DNA from: Campylobacteraceae bacterium
GTDB lineage: Bacteria > Campylobacterota > Campylobacteria > Campylobacterales > Sulfurovaceae
Reading direction: 5' to 3'
Length of the DNA: 42,992 nt
Assembly: GCA_027065385.1 (NCBI GenBank)
Contig: JAMOOP010000075.1
Location: forward strand, 1 to 42,992
Shown: positions 8,306 to 17,121 of the stretch, piece by piece
How the letters are laid out: every line of letters starts with the position of its first letter
Position numbering within the stretch: the stretch's first letter is position 1
Notes under the pieces: generated by a model
What the model saw: only the letters and a program-made list of their open reading frames with translations
What the model was told of the DNA's origin: nothing
Database searches by the model: none
Program-made: the position numbers and the translations under genes

Positions 8306-9457
8306 ATGATAAAAATGTCATTAATAACACTACTATTTAGTAGTGTGGCATTAGAAGCTTCTAGTTTAGAAGAGGCATTTAAAAATGCAAAAGTAGATGG
8401 ATATATAAGAGGTGCATATCAATCACATAATATTAAAGATAATAAAACATATACTGATGGTGCTATAGGTGGGAAACTTCATATAGAAACAGCACCAATA
8501 TCTAATATTAATGCAGGAGCTAGTTTTTATACCTCTAATAGAGTAAATTCTAGTGATAATAGAGGTTTAGTTCCATTTAGAGGAGAAGATAAAAGCTCTT
8601 ATTCTATTTTAGGTGAAGCTTATTTAAAGGGTGAATTGGGAAATAATAGTTTATTAAAAATTGGTCGTCAAGAGATAGATACACCATTTGCTCAAACTGA
8701 TGATATTGGAGTAGTTCCTAATACATTTGAAGGAGCAGTTTTTACTAATAGAGATATAGAAGATACTACTATATTTTTAGCTCAAATTCAAAAAATGGCG
8801 GGAGTTGATGCTGAAACTGTTGATAGCTTTACTAAAATTAATAAAAATAGAGGTATGCAAAGTTTAGGAGTAGTTTATAAAGGATTTAAAGATTTATCTA
8901 TATCTGGGTGGTATTATAATTTAGATAGAGCTGAAATATCATCTATATCTTATTTAGAAGCTATTTATGAAAACTCTTATAATAACCTCTCCTATGGTTT
9001 TGGGGTTCAATATGCTAATGAGATTTATAAAGAAGATAAGAATAGTAATATATATGGAGTAACTCTTAGTGGAGGAGTTGATAGTATAGGTTTAACCCTA
9101 TCATCTGCTTATACAAAAGTTAATGGAAATAGAGCAAATAGTGGTTTTGGAGGAGGTCCATTTTTTTCAAATAGTGAATATTTAATTATTGATAATGCAG
9201 GAGCTAATGGAGAAGCTTTTTGGTGTGGATTGGAGTATGATGCTACCCATATAGGGTTTGATGGATTAAATATTGGGTTAGGAGAAGTTATATTAACAAC
9301 TAAAGATAATAAACAAGCTACAGAGATAGATTTAGTAGCAAGTTATGATATAGATAAAAATATAGAGGTACATCTAATAGCTTCAAATTTAGATGGAGAT
9401 AGTGTTAATGAAGATAATGCAAAACATATTAGAGTTTTTGCAAATTATAACTTCTGA
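8306..9457 (+). CDS. OprD-like outer membrane porin of the iron cluster
   Basis: A 383-residue beta-barrel protein with a short signal peptide (MIKMSLITLLFSSVALEAS) and the start 'SLEEAFKNAKVDGYIRGAYQ' typical of Campylobacterota OprD-family porins. The rest is alternating strands with many Gly, Asn and Tyr, 'LLKIGRQEIDTPFAQTDD' near residue 118, and a C-terminal Phe for barrel assembly ('FANYNF'). AAGGGG at 8292-8297 is its ribosome site. It lies under a Fur box and 51 bp upstream of feoA, where a second, nearly identical Fur box sits. It probably lets ferrous iron or small iron complexes across the outer membrane for FeoB; the cargo is inferred from position only. Confidence 0.82.
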   Translation: MIKMSLITLLFSSVALEASSLEEAFKNAKVDGYIRGAYQSHNIKDNKTYTDGAIGGKLHIETAPISNINAGASFYTSNRVNSSDNRGLVPFRGEDKSSYSILGEAYLKGELGNNSLLKIGRQEIDTPFAQTDDIGVVPNTFEGAVFTNRDIEDTTIFLAQIQKMAGVDAETVDSFTKINKNRGMQSLGVVYKGFKDLSISGWYYNLDRAEISSISYLEAIYENSYNNLSYGFGVQYANEIYKEDKNSNIYGVTLSGGVDSIGLTLSSAYTKVNGNRANSGFGGGPFFSNSEYLIIDNAGANGEAFWCGLEYDATHIGFDGLNIGLGEVILTTKDNKQATEIDLVASYDIDKNIEVHLIASNLDGDSVNEDNAKHIRVFANYNF

Positions 9458-9460
9458 TTA

Positions 9461-9480
9461 AGTTGATATTTACTATCATT
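9461..9480. promoter_or_regulatory. Fur box upstream of feoA
   Basis: AGTTGATATTTACTATCATT differs at only two of 20 positions from the box at 8256-8275. It lies just after the porin stop codon and 28 bp before feoA, so feoAB may have its own iron-controlled promoter besides read-through from the porin gene. Confidence 0.6.
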
Positions 9481-9508
9481 TGCACAATTTTAAAATAAGG
9501 GATAGATA

Positions 9509-9733
9509 ATGAAACTTTCAGAATTAAAAAAGGGTGATAGTGCCTTGATAAAAAAAATAGATACAAATGAGGCACTTAAAACAAGATTAGCCTCTTTTGG
9601 TGTAGTAAGAGGAAGTGAACTTACTATTGAGGCGTGTTCTATGGGGAAAAAGACTATGGAGATATTGGTTGATGGAACACTTATTGGACTTCGTGGAGAT
9701 GAAGCAGAAAAGATAGAGGTAGAGAAAATATAA
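9509..9733 (+). CDS. feoA: Ferrous iron transport protein FeoA
   Basis: FeoA is a small SH3-like cytoplasmic protein needed for FeoB-driven Fe(II) uptake. At 74 residues it has the family's length and pattern: 'MKLSELKKGDSALIKKI', then 'LKTRLASFGVVRGSELTIEA' and the final 'LIGLRGDEAEKIEVEKI' strand. An AAGGGA ribosome site precedes the ATG. Its stop codon overlaps the feoB start by one base (TAATG), so translation is probably coupled. Confidence 0.95.
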   Translation: MKLSELKKGDSALIKKIDTNEALKTRLASFGVVRGSELTIEACSMGKKTMEILVDGTLIGLRGDEAEKIEVEKI

Positions 9734-11835
9734 TGGATACTATAAGAATAGTCTTAGCAGGTCAACCAAATGTAGGTAAATCTATGCTAATTAATGCTAT
9801 GAGTGGCTCTAATGGACTAAAGGTTGGAAACTTTTCAGGGGTTACTGTAGAAAAAACAGAGGTATGTTTTGAACACCATTGTCATCAATTTGAGATGGTT
9901 GATTTACCTGGTACTTACTCTATTAGAGGTTTTTCACAAGAGGAAAAAGTGGCTCATAACTATCTTCAAAATGAAGAGTATGATGTTATTATTAATGTTT
10001 TAGACTCAACACATTTACAAAGAAATTTACTTTTAACACTAGAGCTTTTAAAACTTAATAAGAAAATGGTTTTAGCTTTAAATATGGCAGATGAGGCTAA
10101 AAAAGAGGGTATAGAGATAGATGTTAAACAGATTGAAGCTATTATTGGTGTGCCTGTTGTTTCAGTTTCAGCTAATACTAAAATGGGTGTGGAAGAGTTA
10201 CTTGAAAAAATTCATGAGGTAGCAGATAGTCCAAAAAGAGAAGACTCTAATATAGTCTATAGTGATGCTGTAGAGGAGGAAATTTTAGAAATTTCTACCT
10301 TTTTAGATGATAAAGGGTTTAAGATAAGAGATTTATCTAGTAGAGAAGTAGCTATTAGATTACTTTTTGAAGATAAAGATTTATATAAAGAGTTGCACGA
10401 TGAGCCTATTATGATGGAGCTTCAACCAATTCTTCTAAAAAGTCTTCAGCATATATATACTCACCATGAGACAAAAAATATTACAGAGATTAAATATAAT
10501 GAGTATAATGCAATAGCTCGTGGTATTAGAATGGAAACAGTACAGTGTGGACGAAATAGAGGTGGGAAAAATAGAACTAAAAAAATAGATGATATATTAA
10601 TTAATAAATATTTAGGAATTCCTATATTTCTTTTTTTAATGTGGGGTTTATTTCAATTAACATTTGAACTTGGTGCAGTTCCTATGGAGTTTATTGATGC
10701 AGGAGTTAGTGCTTTTGGTGATTGGATAGGTTCTACTATTTCAAATGAATTTATGCGTAGTGTAATTGTAGATGGAATTATAGCAGGGGTTGGGGCTGTA
10801 CTTCTATTTTTACCTAATATTATTATTTTATATATTGGTATAGCTCTACTAGAGACTACAGGTTATATGAGTAGAGTTGCTTTTTTATTAGATGGATTTT
10901 TTCATAAATTTGGATTACATGGTAAGAGCTTTATTCCCCTAGTTACTGGTTTTGGTTGTTCTGTTCCTGCATATATGGCAGCAAGAACTCTAAAAAGTGA
11001 AAAAGATAGATTGATTACTCTATTTATTATAGGTTTTATGAGTTGTGGGGCTAGACTTCCTATATATGTACTTTTTACAGGAGCTTTTTTTGGACAAGAC
11101 CAAGCAGGAAATATGCTATTTGTTATTTATATATCAGGTGCATTATTAGGACTTGTTATGGCAAAAGCTTTAAGAGTATTTGTATTTAAGGGAGAAGATG
11201 AACCTTTTGTTATGGAGATGCCAAAATATCGTCTTCCATCACTTACACTTATGTGGCATACAGTCTATAATAATGCAAAGAGTTATGTAAAAAAAGCAGG
11301 TACTTTTATTTTAGGGGCGTCTGTTCTTATATGGGTTTTAGCAACATATCCAAATCAACCTATTTTAGAAAAAGAGTATAAATCAAAAATTGAATTAATA
11401 AAAGATACTAAAGAGGTAATAAAATTAGAAAATGAGTTAAAACTAAAAAAATTAGAAAATAGTTATTTAGGTCAAATAGGAAAAGCTAGTGAGCCATTTT
11501 TTGCTCCTCTTGGATTTGATTGGAGAATGACAGTAGCATTAGAGGCAGGGTTAGCTGCTAAAGAGGTAGTAGTTTCAACTTTAGGAGTGCTTTATGCTAT
11601 TGGTGATAATGTGGATGAAAATAGTAATGCATTAGCAAATGAGTTAAAAGCAAATGTATCTTTTGCATCAGCTATGGCGTTTATAGTATTTGTTATGATT
11701 TATTTACCATGTTTAGCAGCTTCTATGGTATTTGCTAAAGAGGCAGGAGGATATAAATATTTAGTCTATCTTTTCTTCTTTACTACAGTTACAGCTTGGA
11801 TTTTAAGTTTTATTACTTATCAAATTTTGGCATAG
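9733..11835 (+). CDS. feoB: Ferrous iron transporter FeoB
   Basis: FeoB is the inner-membrane Fe(II) permease with an N-terminal G domain. The 700 residues show G1 'GQPNVGKSM', G3 'DLPGTYS' and G4 'NMAD', the helical insertion domain to about residue 270, then membrane segments with two Gate regions (including 'GFGCSVPAYMAARTL') and a terminal helix bundle ('TVTAWILSFITYQIL'). G1 has Ser where most FeoB proteins have Thr. It starts within the feoA stop codon. Together with the porin and Fur boxes it forms a complete Fe(II) uptake unit; no FeoC was seen. Confidence 0.97.
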   Translation: MDTIRIVLAGQPNVGKSMLINAMSGSNGLKVGNFSGVTVEKTEVCFEHHCHQFEMVDLPGTYSIRGFSQEEKVAHNYLQNEEYDVIINVLDSTHLQRNLLLTLELLKLNKKMVLALNMADEAKKEGIEIDVKQIEAIIGVPVVSVSANTKMGVEELLEKIHEVADSPKREDSNIVYSDAVEEEILEISTFLDDKGFKIRDLSSREVAIRLLFEDKDLYKELHDEPIMMELQPILLKSLQHIYTHHETKNITEIKYNEYNAIARGIRMETVQCGRNRGGKNRTKKIDDILINKYLGIPIFLFLMWGLFQLTFELGAVPMEFIDAGVSAFGDWIGSTISNEFMRSVIVDGIIAGVGAVLLFLPNIIILYIGIALLETTGYMSRVAFLLDGFFHKFGLHGKSFIPLVTGFGCSVPAYMAARTLKSEKDRLITLFIIGFMSCGARLPIYVLFTGAFFGQDQAGNMLFVIYISGALLGLVMAKALRVFVFKGEDEPFVMEMPKYRLPSLTLMWHTVYNNAKSYVKKAGTFILGASVLIWVLATYPNQPILEKEYKSKIELIKDTKEVIKLENELKLKKLENSYLGQIGKASEPFFAPLGFDWRMTVALEAGLAAKEVVVSTLGVLYAIGDNVDENSNALANELKANVSFASAMAFIVFVMIYLPCLAASMVFAKEAGGYKYLVYLFFFTTVTAWILSFITYQILA

Positions 11836-11851
11836 AGGATTTACTCCTCTA
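11833..11851. terminator. Bidirectional terminator between feoB and ddl
   Basis: TAGAGGA (11833-11839) pairs with TCCTCTA (11845-11851) around a five-base loop, between two converging genes, with the feoB stop in the left arm. Confidence 0.5.
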
Positions 11852-11860
11852 CCTAATAGA

Positions 11861-12907
11861 TTATTTTACTTTTCCACCCTTAGCTGATTGAATAGAGTTT
11901 ATATAGCTATAATCTATTTTTATATCTGCTTCTTGTGGAAGATGTGAAGTTAATCTTTTTATCATTCCTTCAAAATCTTCAAATAGATAATTTGCCATAG
12001 AACCTGGTATTGGATTTATCTCATTTAATAAGACTTCTCCATTAACTACAAAAAAGTCACATCTAATAATAGCACCCTCAAATAGTGAACTATAAACTTT
12101 TTTAAATGACTCTTCTATATCTAATTTTAACTCATTTGAAATATCTGCACTACCAACTTTTCCATCTCTTGAAAAGTCTAAATATTTCTTTTCAAAATCT
12201 AAAAACTCCTCTTTATTTGGCTCTTCTATAATAGATAGCTCAAACTTATCACTCTTACACCCTGCTAAGTTATACTCTTTTACTCCATCTATAAAAGGCT
12301 CTATTAAAACTTGATTATCAAACTCAAATGCAACATCTAAAGCATAATCTAACTCATCTGCACTCTTTACAATAGATACTCCAATACTACTTCCAAGTCT
12401 AACAGGTTTAATAATTACAGGATACTCTAAATTAATATCTCTACTATCACTAGAATTTAAAAGAGTGTAAGGAACAACCCCAACACCTATGCTTTTAGCA
12501 TAAAGTTTAGTATAAAGTTTATTATAACTTAAAACACTAGCATCAACTCTAGGAGATATATAAGCAATATGGTTAAATTCTAGTAACGAAGCTACTTTTC
12601 CATCTTCTCCATCTCTTCCATGTATTAAATTTAAAATAGTTCCAACTTTTTCATCTTTTAATCCAAATAGACTCTTTGAAGCAAATCCATTCTGTTTTAA
12701 TATAAGCTTTTTATCTTTTTTATATGCACCAGTTGAAAAGTGATTTGATTTCATATTTTTGCTATCTATTAAATAAAACTCTCTATTAGCATCACAAAAA
12801 ATAAAAGAGAGAGAGAAATTTTTTAAAACTTTTTTAACTGTTATTGCTGATACTATACTTATCTCATGTTCAAAACTAGAACCACCAAATAAAATTGCTA
12901 AATTCAT
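11861..12907 (-). CDS. ddl: D-alanine--D-alanine ligase
   Basis: Ddl joins two D-Ala with ATP to make the dipeptide of the peptidoglycan precursor, in the cytoplasm. The N-terminal 'NLAILFGGSSFEHEISIVSA' is the family signature, followed by 'LIHGRDGEDG', the ATP-grasp lysine strand 'VIIKPVRLGSSIGVSIV' and the metal-binding 'NEINPIPGS'. I start it at ATG 12907 (348 residues), where family alignment begins and AAGG lies ten bases upstream. The longer frame from 12982 adds 25 basic residues not expected in the family. It appears to be a single gene, converging with feoB. Confidence 0.95.
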   Translation of the reverse strand: MNLAILFGGSSFEHEISIVSAITVKKVLKNFSLSFIFCDANREFYLIDSKNMKSNHFSTGAYKKDKKLILKQNGFASKSLFGLKDEKVGTILNLIHGRDGEDGKVASLLEFNHIAYISPRVDASVLSYNKLYTKLYAKSIGVGVVPYTLLNSSDSRDINLEYPVIIKPVRLGSSIGVSIVKSADELDYALDVAFEFDNQVLIEPFIDGVKEYNLAGCKSDKFELSIIEEPNKEEFLDFEKKYLDFSRDGKVGSADISNELKLDIEESFKKVYSSLFEGAIIRCDFFVVNGEVLLNEINPIPGSMANYLFEDFEGMIKRLTSHLPQEADIKIDYSYINSIQSAKGGKVK

Positions 12908-13085
12908 ATTTATATATACCTTATTAATAATTTTTTGTATTTTATCTTTATTTCTCTTAAGAGATATAAGATATTTCATCAAACTAATTTATCTTCTTTT
13001 CTTTTTGTATATTAAATAGTGCAATTAATAGTGTAACTTCAGTATACTTTTTGCTAATTTAAATTTAAATTTAGATATTATATAT

Positions 13086-13091
13086 TATAAT
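13086..13091 (+). promoter_or_regulatory. -10 box of the small lipoprotein gene
   Basis: TATAAT lies 29 bp before the ATG at 13121, with an AAAGGG ribosome site between (13110-13115). No -35 box is evident. Confidence 0.45.
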
Positions 13092-13120
13092 TAATGAGAC
13101 TTTAATATAAAGGGTATTCT

Positions 13121-13489
13121 ATGAAACCAGTTACAAAAAAAATCTTATCATTATCTATAGTCCCTTCTATCTTTTTATTTAATGGTTGTAGTGCATCTTC
13201 AAATGCAGAGATAGTAAATGTCTCTAATATTCATACATATAATGAAAATTATGGAGTTATTCCAAATCCAGAAGCAGATAAACAGTTACAAGAGGAGATA
13301 TTAGCACAAAATAAGCCAGTAGAGGTAGAAATTCCAAAATCAGATGACCCTACAATTACAACTGAACTTAAAATTGACCCTGAAGCTGTAACAGCAGATA
13401 AACTTATTATTCCTGCACCTATAATTACATATAAGTATATGGACGACCCTAAATTTTATACTGAAAATCAGATAAAAAATAGGGAGTAA
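13121..13489 (+). CDS. Small lipoprotein of unknown function
   Basis: A 122-residue protein with a lipoprotein signal peptide ('ILSLSIVPSIFLFNGC', lipobox Cys about residue 23). The mature part is hydrophilic and rich in Pro, Glu and Ile/Thr, with low-complexity character ('NKPVEVEIPKSDDPTITTEL') and little predicted fold, so it may be a tether or an assembly partner. I do not recognise a family. It has its own promoter and converges on the end of the kinase operon 14 bp away, so it need not belong to that system. Confidence 0.6.
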   Translation: MKPVTKKILSLSIVPSIFLFNGCSASSNAEIVNVSNIHTYNENYGVIPNPEADKQLQEEILAQNKPVEVEIPKSDDPTITTELKIDPEAVTADKLIIPAPIITYKYMDDPKFYTENQIKNRE

Positions 13490-13503
13490 TTTAAAAAATA
13501 ATT

Positions 13504-14106
13504 TTAAGGGATTAAGAGAGTCATTCCTGTATATATAATATAATTTTCTTTAATCTTATCTTTATTTGCTTGATATATTTTGGTATATTTACTAGCATCA
13601 TCATAATATTCCAAAGCTAAACTAGATAAGGTATCTCCATATTTAACTTTAATATTTTGGTTTATAGTAATTTCTGTACTATTATCCTCTATTTGTTTAT
13701 TTTTTGATTCATCTTCTATAAGTATTTCTATCTCTTTTTCAATCTTACTTTTATCTTTTTCAGCTTCAGCTACTATATTTTCTAAATCAGCGATATTTAC
13801 TTTATCAATATCAAGTGTTCCTATAAGTCTTTCATCATTATTTTTATATTCATTTTCTTTATAAGATGATACTATTTTCTCTAATTTATCTATAATTTTA
13901 TCTCTAATAGAGACTATATTAATAATATTTTTTTTAGATATATTTTTATCATTTTTTAGACTTTTATTCTCCTCCATAATAGATGTTAAAATATCATCTG
14001 TAGATGTTATCTTTTGTCTATTATCTTTAGATGAACTATCACAGCCATTAAATATTAATACTCCTAAAAAGCTATAAATAGCAACCTTTATTATTTTTTT
14101 ATGCAC
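13504..14106 (-). CDS. LysM-domain lipoprotein, last gene of the kinase/caspase operon
   Basis: A 200-residue lipoprotein: signal peptide 'AIYSFLGVLIFNGC', then a long charged, probably coiled-coil stretch (residues 45-135), then a C-terminal LysM domain ('VKYGDTLSSLALEYYDDAS' to 'YTGMTLLIP'). LysM binds peptidoglycan, so it probably spans from the membrane to the wall. The start is GTG with AGGGG six bases upstream. It follows the kinase gene by 15 bp and is the last gene of the unit. It could hold or report wall state to the kinase's outer domain; that link is inferred from position. Confidence 0.8.
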   Translation of the reverse strand: MHKKIIKVAIYSFLGVLIFNGCDSSSKDNRQKITSTDDILTSIMEENKSLKNDKNISKKNIINIVSIRDKIIDKLEKIVSSYKENEYKNNDERLIGTLDIDKVNIADLENIVAEAEKDKSKIEKEIEILIEDESKNKQIEDNSTEITINQNIKVKYGDTLSSLALEYYDDASKYTKIYQANKDKIKENYIIYTGMTLLIP

Positions 14107-14121
14107 TTTTTCCCCTTTTAC

Positions 14122-15771
14122 TTATAGTTCATTTGTTAAAAAGATACTAAAATATAACCCTCTTAGAGGTTTTAATAGCTCTTTAATCTGCTCTTTTGAT
14201 AGAGTACCATTTTTTGAAGCCTCTATAGTTGCTTTTATACTATTTAATCCTTCTAAAATCTTTGACTTATATGGTACAGATGGTGCTTTAGATATTTTTT
14301 CTATAAGAGCATTAATTAACTCTTTTTTTACCAACACTTTTGTATCTTCTCTATTATATTTTTTATTTAGACCCTCAACTACTAATCTGTAATCTTCTAA
14401 TAATAGACCTATATTATATGATAACAGTATATTTTTTTTATCATTATCTATATCTGTACTCTTTATATAACTATATATATCTTTATACTCTCTTACTATA
14501 TTTAATAGAGAGTTGGATAGTTTTCTATCTTCTAAATCTCGTAAAAAATATACATCTGCCATCATAAAACCTAAATATATAGCTCTTCTTATATCTTTTT
14601 TATATTTCTCTTCATAGATTTTATATCTATCTATATTAATTAAATCTTTAAGTGGAAGAGCAGATGAGACTTTACCCATATTATAATTTTTATCTGATGG
14701 AAATACCACTCTGTTTAAATTATCTGAACCTTTTGATATAAAAGTATAAGCACCCAATATAGCCACTATTGATAAAACTCCAATTCCCATTAAAATAGTT
14801 TTTTTCTTTGGTAATCTTTTTATCTTATTTTTATTTTTATCTCCATCTTGAGGAGGATTTACTAAAAGATTAATTAACTCTTGGGCTGTTTGTATTCTAT
14901 TTTTTCTTTTTAATACCAACCCTTTCATAATAGTATCAATGAGATGCTTAGAGAATTTATCTGTTTTGGGATACTCTAATGGGTCTTTATCTCCATCATT
15001 TATATGCATATTTCGTGATGTTGAAGATGGGATTTTATCTGAGTTTAAGCCAGTGACTATTTGGTACATTACCATACAGATAGCATAAATATCTGTCCAA
15101 GAGCCTTGAAATTTTGAAATATCTGTATATTGTTCAGGTGGTGCAAAAGGTTCACTAACTGTAGCTTGAAAGTTTTTAGACTCTCTTCCTATTGTTACTC
15201 TTGATGCACCAAAATCTATAATAATAGGTGGTTTTTTTTCATCTTTTGGAATTAAAATATTTTCAGGTTTTATATCTCTATGAAAAATACCTTTAGAGTG
15301 TATCTCTCTTAATCCATACAATATAGGTATAATCTTCTCTTTTAATTCTGCTTCAGAGAGTTTACCTTTTTTTAATTTTATATATTGAGATAGGTCTATA
15401 GCTTCAATAAAAGGCATTACATAGTAAGCTGTATCATTCTCTTTAAAAAAACCTTCTATTTTTATAATATTGGGGTGTTCAAATTGAGTTAATGATTGAG
15501 CTTCTCTTAAAAATGCTTCTAATCCAAGTTTAAAAGCGTCCTCTTTTGCCTCAGCTTTTATAGCAACAGTTGTATTATTTCTTTTTCTTAATGCTTCACT
15601 ATCAGGAAAATACTCTTTTATAGCATAGAATTTATCAACTCCTAAATGCTCTTTCATTTCAATATCATAAACTTTATAGGTAATTCCAAATCCTCCATCA
15701 CCCAAAGAACCTATAACTTTATATTTATGATTTAGTATCTGCCCAATTTTTAAATGTGTCTCATTTGGCAT
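14122..15771 (-). CDS. Transmembrane Ser/Thr protein kinase with periplasmic sensor domain
   Basis: Residues 17-305 form a complete Hanks-type kinase: Gly loop 'GDGGFGITY', Lys52 ('AIKEYF'), catalytic loop 'HRDIKPEN' (Asp166), 'DFG' (186-188) and 'EPFAPPEQY' in the activation segment. One membrane helix follows (about 324-346, 'ILMGIGVLSIVAILGAYTF'). The outer part (380-549) is helical, and its blocks 'RRAIYLGFMMADVYFL' and 'LLEDYRLVVEGLNKKYNRE' match the secreted protein at 17122-17919. The ATG has AAGGGG upstream inside the phosphatase stop region, so kinase and phosphatase are translated together. The likely targets are the three FHA domains encoded in the same operon. Confidence 0.93.
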   Translation of the reverse strand: MPNETHLKIGQILNHKYKVIGSLGDGGFGITYKVYDIEMKEHLGVDKFYAIKEYFPDSEALRKRNNTTVAIKAEAKEDAFKLGLEAFLREAQSLTQFEHPNIIKIEGFFKENDTAYYVMPFIEAIDLSQYIKLKKGKLSEAELKEKIIPILYGLREIHSKGIFHRDIKPENILIPKDEKKPPIIIDFGASRVTIGRESKNFQATVSEPFAPPEQYTDISKFQGSWTDIYAICMVMYQIVTGLNSDKIPSSTSRNMHINDGDKDPLEYPKTDKFSKHLIDTIMKGLVLKRKNRIQTAQELINLLVNPPQDGDKNKNKIKRLPKKKTILMGIGVLSIVAILGAYTFISKGSDNLNRVVFPSDKNYNMGKVSSALPLKDLINIDRYKIYEEKYKKDIRRAIYLGFMMADVYFLRDLEDRKLSNSLLNIVREYKDIYSYIKSTDIDNDKKNILLSYNIGLLLEDYRLVVEGLNKKYNREDTKVLVKKELINALIEKISKAPSVPYKSKILEGLNSIKATIEASKNGTLSKEQIKELLKPLRGLYFSIFLTNEL

Positions 15772-15774
15772 AAT

Positions 15775-16569
15775 TTAACCCCTTTTGAAAATTTTTGATA
15801 AAATAGTTAAGATATTTTTAAATATCGTCCTCTCCTCTACAACTCCATAAATCTTTGTAAATGCTATACTGATATTATCAGCCCTATCTCCTGCTCTCTG
15901 TTTACTTAACTCTATTAATTCCTCTAATTTCCGATTAATATCCATCTCTTCAACAGTAAACAAAGTATGCATCTCTGCATTAGATATTTGTGTCCAAAAA
16001 CCATCAGAGCATACAATAACCATATATTCTTTATTTTCTTTAAGAGTATAATTTCTATAAAATACTCTATTTAATTTATAAGAACCTAAACTTTTTGTAA
16101 GTTTATTCTGTTCATGGTGAGTAGCAATCTCCTCTTCTTTAATTTCCCCTAATTGATATAATATTTCAGGAACGGAATCATCTCTAGTTCTAGTAATTAA
16201 TCCATTTTTATCAAAAATATATATGCGTGTATCTCCAATATAGCCATAGTGTATAGTATTACCCTTAAGTAATGCAAAAGATGCTGTAGTATTTGGGTCT
16301 TCTCCACTCTCTTCTGAAAATATAGTTATTTCTTTATACGATGTCGCAATTACACTATTAAAAAATTCTTCAGGATTTTTATAGTTATTGCCACAAAATG
16401 CTCTTTTTGAGATATTAATTAAAATTTCAGAAGCTTTTGCACCACCTGTATGTCCTCCCATACCATCACCAATAACCATTAAAATATTATCTTTATCTTT
16501 AATAATATCTACACTATCTTGTTGAGACTCTCTTGCTCCAATATCTCTTCTATATGTTGTATAAATCAC
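15775..16569 (-). CDS. PP2C-family Ser/Thr protein phosphatase
   Basis: A 264-residue PPM/PP2C phosphatase that should reverse the neighbouring kinase. Metal-site motifs are all present: 'RESQQDSV', 'VIGDGMGGHTGG' (Asp35), 'YIGDTRIYIF', 'CSDGFW' (Asp189) and 'GDRADNISIAF' (Asp231-Asn232). After the domain comes a short hydrophobic/basic tail (residues 246-264) that may lie on the membrane. The start is GTG, at the N-terminal boundary expected for the family. A 120-bp gap upstream is the largest inside the operon and may hold a second promoter. Confidence 0.93.
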   Translation of the reverse strand: MIYTTYRRDIGARESQQDSVDIIKDKDNILMVIGDGMGGHTGGAKASEILINISKRAFCGNNYKNPEEFFNSVIATSYKEITIFSEESGEDPNTTASFALLKGNTIHYGYIGDTRIYIFDKNGLITRTRDDSVPEILYQLGEIKEEEIATHHEQNKLTKSLGSYKLNRVFYRNYTLKENKEYMVIVCSDGFWTQISNAEMHTLFTVEEMDINRKLEELIELSKQRAGDRADNISIAFTKIYGVVEERTIFKNILTILSKIFKRG

Positions 16570-16689
16570 TCCTCTTTCCCTATCTTGTTTTTATTTGTTA
16601 TCTATAAATTAAAAAACCAAAATAATGTATATTTTATTATATTTAAACTAAGGGTTTGGATATATTAATAGTAATATTTATAATTTAAA

Positions 16690-17106
16690 CTATTTCCACC
16701 CAATTGTTTGAAAAAAATATCCATCTCCCCTATACATATTTGTTCTAATGTAATAGACCCCTGTTTTTTTAACTTTAAACTTAACTGCATATAAAGCTCC
16801 TGAACTGCTATAATCTTCAGCTATAATTTTCCAATTTCTACTATAAACCTGCACATCTAAATCTTTTACACTTCTCTCTCCTGAACCTAAAATAATATAA
16901 TTGTTACCCTTATATAAAAAAGCTTTATATGTTCCATATCTTCCCTCTTTTAGATATTTTCCATTACTATTTACATAGTGGTATCCACTACTTTTAAGAA
17001 TTTTAACTGCTTTATAGGCATTAATTTTAGCTTCTCTAATATTTCTAGCTTCAATTAAAACTACTATAAATAGTAAAATAGATAAGCCTATAAAAATTTT
17101 TTTCAT
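16690..17106 (-). CDS. Small secreted protein of unknown function
   Basis: A 138-residue protein with a signal peptide ('IFIGLSILLFIVVLIEA') and a compact beta-rich body ending 'GVYYIRTNMYRGDGYFFQTIGWK'. The alternating hydrophobic/Tyr pattern and the 'KVKKTGVYYIRT' strand recall small periplasmic beta-sandwich domains, but I recognise no family. It lies 15 bp downstream of the other secreted gene and belongs to the kinase operon, so it may be a ligand or partner of the outer domains. Confidence 0.7.
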   Translation of the reverse strand: MKKIFIGLSILLFIVVLIEARNIREAKINAYKAVKILKSSGYHYVNSNGKYLKEGRYGTYKAFLYKGNNYIILGSGERSVKDLDVQVYSRNWKIIAEDYSSSGALYAVKFKVKKTGVYYIRTNMYRGDGYFFQTIGWK

Positions 17107-17121
17107 TTTTATATATTCCTT

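Noticed and set aside
14340-14567. Plus-strand frame opposite the kinase gene rich in Tyr, Leu and Ile
   Set aside because: Composition is what the reverse of an AT-rich coding strand gives; the kinase on the other strand is unmistakable and no ribosome site precedes this frame.
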